From: Floccularia luteovirens | Lineage: Eukaryota > Basidiomycota > Agaricomycetes > Agaricales > Squamanitaceae | Length of the DNA stretch: 64,000 nucleotides | Assembly (NCBI GenBank): GCA_009739215.1 | Contig: VSJF01000004.1 | Coordinates: 1,364,001-1,428,000, forward strand | Direction: 5' to 3' | The notes under the pieces: model-generated | Told to the model about the DNA's origin: nothing | The model's input: only the letters and a program-made list of their open reading frames with translations | Databases searched by the model: none | Position numbers and translations under genes: made by a program | Shown: positions 37,933-48,803 of the stretch, piece after piece | Layout of the letters: each line of letters opens with the position of its first letter | How positions within the stretch are numbered: the first letter of the stretch is position 1

Positions 37933-38429
37933 TCACAGGTGAAAACCATCTTCTGTGTCTTCCATCCAGGTTTCAGATGTTGTATGTGAGGCACCATGCA
38001 ACACACTACCCGTCCCTATGTCATTGGACTTCGGCTCGTAGTGGTCTGTATAAACAACCCCCTTCGCTGACTATACCGTCTTCAGTATGTCAATCCGTCG
38101 ATTATCGGACATTCTTACAAAACAAACAAAAGATTGATTATATGTCCCACACACTACGTAAATCATACGCACATGGCAAGTTCATTCTCACACCACCCCT
38201 CTTCGGCTGCCATATTATGCGGGAAGCTGAAGTCGATGTAATCTTGTAGAAAGTCTTGCGATTCCCTCATGTGTAGGAGAGAATTCTGAGTATGTGCAAT
38301 TTCTGGGAGATGGCGGTGAGAATCACAACAGCTGGTTGATGGCTGGAACCATCCCAAACCTTCAATTATTTCGGATACGTCCCAAGCCATGACATCAGAG
38401 AATAAGCGTTCTTCTTTCCTGGAATCCAT
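37933..38429 (-). CDS. Hypothetical small acidic protein
   Basis: The ATG at 38429 opens MDSRKEERLFSDVMAWDVSE, continuing with a His/Cys-containing stretch (STSCCDSHRHLPEIAH) and FLQDYIDFSFPHNMAAEEGW. A GT-AG intron at about 38103-38165 and a second, unusually short one lead to a hydrophilic tail (EPKSNDIGTGSVLHGASHTT) ending EDGFHL with TGA at 37933-37935. No domain recognised. The frame continuity over the first intron supports a real gene; the second junction is uncertain. Confidence 0.42.
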
Positions 38430-38599
38430 CTTGTGCTGCTACGGGAATTGTGTCAGATTGGGAGGAGAATTAAGTATGCACCAAGGCTTTATTAGAGTCT
38501 CACAAGCCCCAGTGATTCTCACAATTTATGTAATCAACTATATGTTACAAAATGATAATACATACAAACCAATATAGCTCAGTCCTTCAAAGATTTCGG

Positions 38600-39606
38600 T
38601 TAGGCCTCATCTTTGAAAACTTCAGGCCACACGATCCTCAGATCCTCAAGCGTCGTAATGTCGACCACACCATTATTATTAATTCTCCCCTCGTCTCTTT
38701 CATCACCAATCCGTTTCATCTCCCCTCCTTCTACATATTCCAAGCCTAGCTCACGGAAATGAACACATTTGCCCCAGCCTTGGTCTCGGGCGGCATCGAC
38801 ATTACCACGGTTATCGTCTATGAAATAGCATTTGGATGGGTCAGAAACATTTGCCTGCTTCATAGCCTAGGGAGAATATTAACGGTTTATATGGCAATGA
38901 AACCATTATGTTACCATCTTATAAAATCCAGGTTCAGGTTTGCATAAAAAGTCCTTGATGCGGTAGTCGCAAAATACGAGGCCATCTATGAGATCGTCTA
39001 ATTTCAGAATACGAAGAACACGTTCTGCATGCTATCTCAATTGTTACCCCGACCGCCGAGAAAGAGTAGTAGCTATTGAACTCACTGTGTAAAATGCATT
39101 CGTCAATGCCCAAACGCGAACTTTCTTCCGGTCTATGTCTTCGAAAAGCTTCCGTAAAGATGGATTATATGCAATCATATCTTCTAATGGTAAGGACCCA
39201 TCGCATTTATTATCGAAATCCAAGGGATCTGCAAATCACGTCGATCGATGGATATCTCAGCGCGACTGTGTAAGTTAAAGACTCCTTACCAATATCGTGA
39301 TGGCGAGTCAACCCGCGGAGAGCCAATCCGTATTGAGTGTAATACTTTAAGTGAAGCTCAGAAGCTTCTTCATGACTTAATCCTAAGCTGACAAAATAAG
39401 CTAAGAATGTGTTAAACCTAGAGCAAATCTGTATCTGTGAAATAATACCATGAATGCGTTCTCCCATTGCCTGTGATATCTTTGTGCTAGCAGAGTACAG
39501 GGTATTATCTATGTCAAAAAATATAATACTTCTGTCATCTTCAACATCTGCGGTGGCATATGAGATTGGCAGCTATGTTGAGTTCTGTGAGTGACCTACC
39601 GCCCAT
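38600..39606 (-). CDS. HAD-superfamily pyrimidine 5'-nucleotidase, SDT1/PHM8-like
   Basis: Phosphatase acting on nucleoside monophosphates, related to yeast Sdt1/Phm8; about 260 residues. The first exon is only ATGGGC plus one base (ATG at 39606); the acceptor after accgcag gives MGDVEDDRSIIFFDIDNTLY, which holds HAD motif I (DxD). Next: AMGERIH, YFVSLGLSHEEASELHLKYY, GLALRGLTRHHDI, LRKLFEDIDRKKVRVWALTN (motif II), CDYRIKDFLCKPEPGFY (Lys of motif III) and CYFIDDNRGNVDAARDQGW (motif IV). The C terminus is TTLEDLRIVWPEVFKDEA. About six introns. Domain order and catalytic residues are complete. Confidence 0.86.
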
Positions 39607-39866
39607 GATTGCTTGTTCGTAAACAGTGGAATGGCGATCAGCACGGGATGACTTCCATCAGTGTATGTATCACTTGCCTATTACATCATTCCCTACTACA
39701 GTATTTGATCCCAACCGGCAATCACCGCTGGTACTATGCAGCTCAAAGCCACCATTTTCATCAGCACTCTGATTGCACAATAATATTGACATCGGCGACG
39801 ACCTCAAGAAACCACGTATGTATATCAAATATTCGGTGCTGAACTATCACTGACCGTACACCATAG

Positions 39867-40636
39867 ATGGCCAGAAGTAAAGAACTCGTAACTGGTGTTG
39901 GACGCCTCAGTCGTTCGCTCGTGTTTTCCAAGCGCGGCCTGTGGAAGGGGCAAAAAAGATCTGAAAAACCAGCTGTTAACGAACCAAACCCTGTTATCGA
40001 AAAGGCTATTGGAGGTGACAAGAACGGCGGAAAGCGTCTTGTCCCCTACTTCAAAGGCACCTCGCTTCTATCCCGCAGAGGATGTGCGCAAACCTAAACA
40101 AAGTCGCAAATCACACAAACCTCCAACCTTGCGTTCCAGCATTACCCCTGGAACAGTCTTAATCCTACTTGCGGGTCGTTTCAGAGGGAAGAGAGTAGTG
40201 TTTTTGAAGCAACTAGAGAGTGGATTGCTGTTGGTTACTGGACCATACAAAGTTAATGGCGTACCTTTGCGAAGGGTCAACCAAGCATATGTGATTGCAA
40301 CTTCAACCAAGATTGATTTTGCTGGTGTTAAGGTCGGTTCACAATATTACTTTCTTGTACTTCAATAGTTCTCATGACTGGCAGGTGGACGAGAAATATA
40401 ATGATTCTTACTTCGCGAAGGCTGCTACCAAAGGTGCACGGTCTGCTGAGGAAGAGTTCTTTGAAGGAGGCAAGCCAAAAGCCAAGGAACCCTTACCAGC
40501 AACCAAATCCGCAGATCAAAAGGAGATTGACGCAGCTATTATTTCTTCTATGAAGAAGACAGAACACCTCGCAAAATATCTCAAAGCTAGCTGGGGTCTG
40601 TCGAGTGGTCAATTCCCTCATCAGATGCAGTTTTAG
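39867..40636 (+). CDS. RPL6: 60S ribosomal protein eL6, with a one-base frame break
   Basis: Structural protein of the large ribosomal subunit. [20 protein letters not shown] starts at 39867; frame 0 runs to KNGGKRLV, then the protein continues in the +1 frame as [58 protein letters not shown] and [20 protein letters not shown] canonical intron at about 40333-40384 joins [12 protein letters not shown]; the C terminus is [11 protein letters not shown] with TAG at 40634-40636. Without one C in the run 40043-40046 the two halves form one protein exactly like fungal eL6. As written, frame 0 stops at about 40097. An intron cannot bridge the shift. A ribosomal gene this conserved is unlikely to be dead; a base-calling error is the likeliest cause. 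Confidence 0.9.
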
Positions 40637-40872
40637 ATATGTGTACTAGCATGTTATGATAGGATGTCTTATGGGTCAGGCATTTCAAATGGTCTGTTAA
40701 AACTGCATACTATGACATATTATCATGAGAATCATCTTCTTATCACAATTATAACGAACACATGTCAAAAAGTAAGATTTGAACCAAGAATTTGAGTTTC
40801 AATGAATCGATCCTGAAGATGTGACAACCGAAAATGTGTTTGTAAATTTGGTGTTCACTGAAAAAGGTAAAC

Positions 40873-42047
40873 ATGTTTGCTCTTCACAGTGTACGACTCC
40901 GACATCGTACATTGGACGCATTCACTCGTCACTCTCTGCCTCACCACCGGCCTGCCCACCTAGGAAACAAGCGACACTTTGTACAAGACCTTTGCAATGG
41001 CTTTTTAGATCTTGCAGTTGCTTTACCAGTACCTCCGTCCTTTCCGACATACTCTACAGCAATTATCGGAGTGACGGTTGCAGTACGTCTGGCTTTGCTT
41101 CCAGTATCCATATGGGTATGAACTTTATTTAAATTTCTTTTGTAACATTCCTGACATTGCCTCTTGCCAGGGTAAACGGCGGATGCAAAGAATTGAAGAA
41201 CTCGTCGTCCCAGATATGAAACAGTATGGAGCCACGGTATCGAAGAAAGTCCTTGAACAGATGAAAGTCGAGGGTTTTCGTGGGGACAGACAAGCTGCGC
41301 AGGCGCATCATGCAAAGAAAGCCTCTGAATTGGTTCGATATTCCTTGAACACTTTAACTTTCAGATTGTGACAATCGTTTAGTTACGTGCATACCAATTA
41401 CAATTGTATAAAAAACACAGTTGTACTCCCTGGCCCTCCGTAGTTGTGCCCGCACTGTCACAACTACCTGTTTTCATCCTTTTCACGATCGTTTTACAGA
41501 GGCTGTCACTCGACCCAACACCTTTCGACTCGGAGTCGTTTCTAACTCTTACGACGCTTGCTCACCCAGATCCAACATCAGTACTACCTGTGGTCTTGGG
41601 TGCTATCACTTTTGCGAACGTAGAGTCAAATACGTGGCTCATGACAACGACAGAAAGAGCAGATGCTAGGAAGATGGAAGAGACGAGGGCCCTCAAAGCT
41701 GCAAATGCTAAGCAACGATCCATATCTATTGGAGCATACTTGAAGCCGATGCTCAGAAGCCTTAGCATTGTCCGTATATTGATTGCAATGATCGCTCCTG
41801 GAGTAAGTATCTCGTTCTCATTTATTTTGTCATTTCTCATCATGTTTAGGGTGTGACATTATATTGGACAGTATCAGCTGCATTTGGTTTACTTCAGACG
41901 TTGGTTATGGATTGGTTTGACCTCCGCCGTAGAAGGCGACTTAGAATTATGCTCGGCACGGTAGATGGAACTGGAAAAACAAAATTATCACAAACAGCTA
42001 GCAATGGTCGGGTGGCACCTGCAAGTACCAAGGTTCCCTTGACATAA
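40873..42047 (+). CDS. COX18: Mitochondrial inner-membrane insertase COX18 (OXA1/YidC family)
   Basis: Oxa1-superfamily insertase; the Cox18 branch exports the C-terminal domain of Cox2. The ATG at 40873 begins an Arg/His-rich presequence (MFALHSVRLRHRTLDAFTRH). Then NGFLDLAVALPVPPSFPTYS, TAIIGVTVAVRLALLPVSIW (first membrane span), GKRRMQRIEELVVPDMKQYG, KKHSCTPWPSVVVPALSQLP, VFILFTIVLQRLSL, VLPVVLGAITFANVESN, and VTLYWTVSAAFGLLQTLVMD near the end. The spacing of spans and the short Arg-rich tail (LRRRRRLRIML) fit Cox18 better than Oxa1, which has a long matrix coiled coil. Four exons, GT-AG introns near 41116-41170, 41334-41390 and 41803-41850. Stop ends at 42047. Confidence 0.85.
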
Positions 42048-42377
42048 GTCAACAAAGTAAGTTTTGATCCTTCTACACTCGGTATGAAAATAACAGTGGT
42101 TGGGAGGGACCCCTTTTTATGTGGGAACCCTATGAACTTTCCTTGATCTAATATGACCGCACAACTTCTTATCAGTGTTTAACTCTCAGCATCTGATTGA
42201 CGTTGCTTTCCTTCAGACTTCAACAGTATATTTTCTATATCTTTCTATCACAGGCCACTTTACGATTCGAAGTATCCAGCTATGGATGAACATTTGTCAT
42301 ATCGAGCGGGTCATATTTTTGAAATCCAATTGTTACATATATCACATAAATATTCAAAAGTGTATTGCGAGATGAAT
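42048..42377. other. Convergent intergenic region between COX18 and CENP-A
   Basis: 330 bases between two converging stop codons. It holds only a 66-codon plus-strand frame without family pattern. No repeat was recognised, so there is no sign of centromeric sequence. Confidence 0.4.
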
Positions 42378-43042
<665 letters not shown>

Positions 43043-43223
43043 AAGGATGTGTGGATGAAGAGAAAGAGAACGAAGCGTGTGGCAGCAATGGGTTCAACCT
43101 TGATATCCATATTGGGAAATAAAGAGATCGGAAGTTGCCATTCTAAGACAGCAATAAATAAATATTAATATAAAATATAATGATAAATCTAATCTTAGTT
43201 GTTCAACTACATTCCACCATCTC

Positions 43224-44790
43224 ATGCCTGTTGACGCTCCTGTAGTTACTGGCTACTATCGATATACCGATATCTGGTTTGAATGGTAACTGTTCAACCC
43301 CTCATTTTATCCTCTACTACATGTGTGGCGTGATAGGCATAAAGTACTCCCTAATTCTGAAGATGGTTTCCCTTTGAAAGCTTTTCTTGGTGGGTAAAGT
43401 ATTTATTCCTCAACTTTCAATATCCCAGTTCACATGCTGGTGAACGAAAGCGCATGATTCCTTTGTGCATCCCGACCATCCTCTTCATGTTCAGGGTGTC
43501 TCTGGTGTACAATTATACATAGGTATGCCGTTTTGCGTATTGCACTTCTTGAGAAATCACTCATATCTTCACCTCGCCCCGAAGGGACACTTCCCACAGG
43601 GGAATCACGACTGATGTTCTCATCCGCTCAAGTGGACTACGCCCGCTACTGGCTTCACGCAATGCAACTTACCAAAGAAATTATCCCATTACCGTACTCT
43701 GATTGCCTTTTAACTGAAGGTGACTTGCGGAGCATATCGCCTGTTGTCTATCCAAACGGAGGTTCATTACGCGCGGCTATCAAGGTCAGCCTAACATTTA
43801 CCAGACACGGAAGACACTTGTATATCTGTTTGATTTATAGACTATTAGTAAAAACAACAAACGTCTCGGTGGAACAAGTCCTTCGCTCTCTCACCGGCGT
43901 ATTGTCTTTGAACGTGTCCGAAACTATTGGGCCCAAAAGGATGGCGCATGGTGTGCGATGGATTTCGAAAGTTGGGAACGGGACCATAAACTGATCACCG
44001 AATTTGGGTGGAGCTCAATTTACTGGAAAGATGGAAAAGAGGTTGAAGAATGTGGCCATTGGATCATCGATGAAGCAAAAAGATACCGTAACTCAACATA
44101 TGTAGTCGATCATCGAGATGTAAATGAGGCGTCACCAATTTTTCTATTTAATGCTAACCATGTGTGGCGCAGAACTACAACTTTGGAAAAAGCGAAATTA
44201 TCAAGAAATCAACTCTCAAGCAGCGTATTTCTGACCTTTTTGCTGGTCTTTCACAACATGGACCTTTGTTTTTAGTGTTCCATGATAACACGCAAGATAT
44301 AAAGTTTGCAGAGCTACCTTTCTACGACTTCTCCATCGTTGACTGATGGTTGCAGGTACCTCAAATCATCCATTGTTGACGCACCCTTAGATGGCTTGTC
44401 GTACATCCTACCAGAATCAATACCAAAGCAAAGAATGTTTGTAGTTGATACTTCAGATCTTTTCGGTGCTCTGCTTGGAGAACCCTCAAATCGCAGAGCT
44501 TTGGGAAAAATGTGCGACTTCTTACAAATTCAAACAAACTACCTACATAATGGGGGCAACGATGCATATGTTGGTACCATGCTATCTATGTGATCTGCTG
44601 CTCAAGATTATTTTCACAGTACACTTTACAGGCGATGAAGTCAATGGCTGAAGGCGACCCCGTTGATAATCAGAGAGAGAAAAGATGGCCCAATCGCACC
44701 ACAACTGGGGGCCTTCAGGTTAAGTTGGAGGCTTGGCAAGAGGACAGTGACTACTCCGATGAAGAGGGTATCATACCCCCTACAAAATAA
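43224..44790 (+). CDS. GFD2/YDR514C-like protein with DEDDh exonuclease-like domain
   Basis: RNase H-fold protein of the Gfd2/YDR514C family, about 390 residues. The first exons read MPVDAPVVTGYYRYTDIWFE, HKVLPNSEDGFPLKAFLGG and VHPDHPLHVQGVSGVQLYI; the middle has RIALLEKSLISSPR. The C-terminal domain contains MDFESWERDHKLITEFGWSS, GHWIIDEAKRYRNSTYV, DHYNFGKSEIIKK, HGPLFLVFHDNTQDIKYL and QTNYLHNGGNDAYYTLQAM, so Asp, Glu, Asp, His and Asp of a DEDDh set are all present. The tail is acidic (DSDYSDEEG). A junction at about 43521-43535 does not keep frame as written. Exact substrate unknown; yeast Gfd2 is linked to Dbp5/mRNA export. Confidence 0.8.
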
Positions 44791-44985
44791 GTTGATCCAA
44801 ACCCTCCTTTGATCTTGTACATGTATGCACTGTGTATGGACGTGAAAGCTGCACCGAAGATGAATTGATCCCGAAAAGTTATTGCATCAAGGGAATAGTT
44901 GATTCAAGTATGATAACCTCGCTGAATATACTAACTAGTCCATCCTCTGAGAACGGTCGGAGTGAATTGGCTCCTTGTAAACGTA

Positions 44986-46413
44986 TTACTCTTCCTTTTC
45001 GTTACTATTATCGTCGCCTTCATCATCAGACCTGTCATCATCGGCTGTGTTTGAAACAATAACTCTGATGTGGAGGGGTGAATCACTTGAATAGACTCTT
45101 TCATTATATACTCACCTGACGAGAATCCGCACCATCAGATAATACCAGAATAGATTGAGGAATTGCAATAGCAGAAGCGGCAAGAAAACCTGATACCGCA
45201 TCCAGGAAGGGAAATATACGCCCTTTTCCCAACTCCATTCCTTTGCGTAATCACTTGGAAACATATCAGAATTTTCAAAAAAAACAATAATGCAAACGAC
45301 TTACGGGACATTGGGCATTAACTCATACCAAACCGACCACAGAATGCGGAGGTTCAAATAGTGTCGGAAATAACTACACCAATCAGTATGAATTATAAAA
45401 CTGCATTTGACCTACTCACGTCCAGATGACAAAGAATACGGCGAAAGAGTATACTTTCGCTGTCTCCCATTGAATGTAATTTAGTATTTTTGACGCCTGA
45501 ACCTTCATCAGACTCTCTATGAACAGAAAGCCTCAATGAATACATACAGCTAAAAATGTGTCGGGTATATCCATGCTCATATAAACAGCATTTCCTATAA
45601 GTGTTAGGTTAACAAGGTAACTCCATCTGCAGAGAAACTTGGTCAATGTTTAGAAAGTAAGAAGCTGTTTCCTCACCCGACCAGCCACAATGTGACGAAA
45701 TGATGTGCAACAAGTTCCCAATAATCCTTTCGTGGCTTTTCTAATCCCAGAACCAGCACAATGAGTTGTTGACACCAATACGCAAACTGCATCAAGTAGT
45801 AGCGTTTTAGTTCTGGTTTCATGTCCCAGTGAGGATAGTCTTTAATAGACATATTGAGCATCTAGTAGGCTATATAAAAATTATTGCACCAACCTATCCA
45901 GAAGTTTTCAGTCCGATACCACCAGGTTGGTAATTGACCCATAATACGCTAAGTATGAATGATTCAGATTTAGAGTTTCCTGCATGGTAAAAGACGTACA
46001 TATCCCCATGCACCGAAAACCGCGAAATAAACCAGAGCATAGGTCTGCTCTCCAAATCTGTCTACTTTGGCTTCGCGTTTCAACCCGAAATACTTGGCCA
46101 ATGGTCTGGAAATATAAATCGCAAGGCATTGCCTGACTAGAGAGAAAAATACGATATAATAAGCGATGAACAGGATATCCTGATACGTTTTCTGGTAGCG
46201 AGGGTCGTCTGGCGTGGATGTGGGGACAAGACCGGATATTAGAAATATAGGCCCGAATGGGTTTGGGATGGATGAAGAGAGAAGTGAGCTCATCATCTCC
46301 CAATTAGCATAGAGAATTAGAGGAGCAACGAGTAATTTCAAGGACGAGGCTGAAAATAGGTGAGATAAAGGTCGGAAATATTTCACATATTCATACCTGG
46401 GTTTACCGCCCAT
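44986..46413 (-). CDS. LAG1: Ceramide synthase (LAG1/LAC1, TLC domain)
   Basis: ER membrane enzyme joining a fatty acyl-CoA to a sphingoid base. Several hydrophobic spans are seen (SLKLLVAPLILYANWEMMSS, DILFIAYYIVFFSLVRQCLA, ALVYFAVFGAWGY). The TLC/Lag motif follows: RRYYLMQFAYWCQQL-type residues, DYWELVAHHFVTLWLVGWSY, and NLTLIGNAVYMSMDIPDTFL with the paired His and the Asp. Then ILNYIQWETAKVYSFAVFF and, in the second-last exon, QFLNLFWYYLMVRILVR. The C terminus is acidic (DDDRSDDEGDDNSNEKEE) with TAA at 44986-44988. Start: ATG at 46413 in a short first exon (MGGKPR); a longer N terminus is possible. About seven introns. Confidence 0.92.
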
Positions 46414-46854
46414 CGTAGCCAATGTGACACTGGTGGAGAATGTGGTCTTCTGTTTCCTACTGCGGGGGAGCTACTCCGCTCCGGGGTTGAGGAGCCAAGG
46501 GGTCTTCAAAATGATATCAACAAACAATAAAGAGCGTGAGTCAAAGACAGTACGTCTGTGGAAGAAAGGAACCAGTAAAATGGTGGTTGGGGTCATCTCT
46601 GAACGACATGATGAAAAGCTGGTGCAATTGGAGGAGTATAACACTCACTCTATGCGATTAGTGAAGTTTTTGAGAGGAGCAAGGCGTTTTGAAGACTTGT
46701 TCGATCTCGACTGCATTTATGTGGGTATAGACGCGCTCCTGGTACGGGTGAGCAGTTGAAGAAGCAGACCAAGAGTAGAAGAATATTTTCAGTAATAAAT
46801 ATTATTTACATAAATAAATATCTAACCCTGGGTTTTGACCTTGCTCTATCCCCA
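46414..46854. promoter_or_regulatory. Divergent promoter region between LAG1 and REX3
   Basis: 440 bases between two gene starts. A plus-strand frame at 46424-46759 (MISTNNKERESKTVRLWKKG within it) is charged, but no relative was recognised. No clear regulatory motif stands out. Confidence 0.35.
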
Positions 46855-48719
46855 ATGTTCTCAACTCTCGGCCTGTTCCAATCCCTGGCATGTCCAGAAA
46901 GAGAAAGTTGCAATAGACATCCTTGTGTTTTCTCCCATCGTTCAGACCTTCAAAAGCCTACCACTTTGGATATACAGTTTGATCCCCCAGCAACCCAGCC
47001 TAGTACCAGTACTTCCCATCATTCCCTCATTCCCTCCAAGAGGCCTGCCTTTTCGAGCACCGTTGGGAATGGCTCGCACACATCCAGTAACTCAAACGAA
47101 CCACCAAGGAAACTGCAAAAGGTCGGTTCGTTAGGACTGCCTATCTCTGTTCCGTCAGCATCTGGTAGCAATGTGTGTTTGTTTGATTTGTTCAACAACT
47201 TTTTGATTGAACATAGCAAAGAGCGGTGTCCCAGTCCTCAGAATAAATGCTGCCCAATCTCAAGTCGCCATTCCTGTCCGCCAAGTAAGCTGCCATCCCC
47301 ACAACCTTTTCGCGTCGTTGAACTTTCACTCCCCAGACCATGTTAAAGACATTGTACGATCAATTTGTTGCGCTCTATGATAAGATACTGCCAACCTCTC
47401 CGACCCTCGCCGCAGAACATGCACTAAAACAAGAGGAAGAGATTTACAAAAGATCAAGCAAATTGACATATCGTAATGTGAGCTCACTACTCCCTTGGCC
47501 GAGCTTTATCTGTATATCATGGTAATGACAGGCTGCTATCCAATGTGCAGGTGCACTGAAGAGACGCCCTCCTCCAACTTCTATCTCCCACTCATCAGTT
47601 GGTACGGAAGGTGATATCGCTGCTCGTATTGAAGCCCAGAAATCTATCGATTCTTTGAAAGTAACCGGTTCTCTACTGGAACCTCTCGTACTTTCGGTAC
47701 CTGAAATGGAAAAATGGGGTTACTTTATTGCCATTCCTGATGGTCCTGGTGGAATTCAACCCAGCTTGGAAGGCAAAATTGCCAAATGTGAACGTTGTGC
47801 CCAACCGTTTTGTGTTAAACGTATGGAGGAGGCCGACCAGTGCATTTACCACTGGGGAAAACCTTATTCTACAATTGTGAATGGTTAGTCAATTCTTGGA
47901 GTATCGTTTGTTCAAAACTCAGAAATTATCAATAGGTTCAAAAACACGCGTGTACAGTTGTTGTTCGAGGCCTGTGTCGGACAGTGAAGGTTGCACGCAC
48001 GGTCCGCATGTTTTTTACGAGACCAAGGCGGAAGATCTTCATTCGAGGCACCCTTTTTCTTTTTTAAATCCCCCAGAAACTTCAGGAGTCAGGAAAAGAT
48101 TGGACGTAGCTGCACTAGATTGTGAAATGATCTATACAACTGGTGGTATGCGTGTTGCCCGAGTTTCGGTAGTTGACGGTAGCGGTGTTGAGGTATTTGA
48201 TGAGCTCATTCGTATGGACGAGGGCGTGCATGTAATGTATGTCACTTTCATTAAGATGCGACAACTTCTCTCTAAGGAACTTTTTAAAAAGCGACTATAT
48301 AACTCGATTTTCTGGTATCACAGCAGAGATTTATGCGACAGCTCTGCTTCCACTTGCCTCGATTCGAAAGTCTCTCGATGCATACATAGATTCACAAACT
48401 ATCATAGTCGGGCATGCTCTCGACAATGACTTGAAGACATTGCGTATCATCCACCACAAATGTGTAGACACTGCGGCGCTTTTTCCGCACTAAATCTGGT
48501 CCTCCATATCGAAGATCGTTGAAAGATTTGTGAGCCCAACTTCCAATTTTTTGTCATTATGATTTTACCTCCAGTTGTAGAGTTAGAGAAAAGCTGGGAA
48601 AACTCATTCAGACTGGAGACGGTACAACCGGCCATTCGTCTGTTGAAGATGCTATCGCAACATTGGACCTTGTACGATGGTATATCCTAGAAAAAAGGGG
48701 CAAAAAACCACAATCATGA
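46855..48719 (+). CDS. REX3: RNA exonuclease REX3 family, with a one-base frame break
   Basis: 3'-5' RNA exonuclease, acting in yeast on MRP RNA and other RNA 3' ends; about 470 residues. The ATG at 46855 starts a CCCH-like finger region (MFSTLGLFQSLACPERESCN, RHPCVFSHRSDL). Later: YDQFVALYDKILPTSPTLAA, GTEGDIAARIEAQKSI, MEKWGYFIAIPDGPGG, a Cys cluster (AKCERCAQPFCVKR, CIYHWGK, VYSCCS, EGCTHGPHVF), then the DEDDh domain: LDVAALDCEMIYTTGGMRVA, FDELIRMDE, GHALDNDLKTLRI and SVEDAIATLDLVRWYI. All exons join on GT-AG signals except that frame shifts by one at the T run 48480-48484; dropping one T gives TKSGPPYRRSLKDL. Stop TGA at 48717-48719. Confidence 0.86.
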
Positions 48720-48803
48720 TCTGTTGAGAATTTGTTTTTACTCAGATACACGACAATTAAAAGTCAGTGAGGCAGATTAAGATATTTTACATGTTCCTAG
48801 TAA

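Noticed and set aside
42048..42377. Centromeric DNA near the CENP-A gene
   Set aside because: The gene's location says nothing about centromere position, and no repeats are present.
43224..44790. Calling the DEDDh protein QIP (the QDE-2-interacting nuclease)
   Set aside because: Sequence pattern fits Gfd2/YDR514C; being near RNAi genes is not enough.
46424..46759. 111-codon plus-strand ORF between LAG1 and REX3
   Set aside because: It lies in a divergent promoter, is charged but patternless, and no relative was recognised; chance ORF is more likely.
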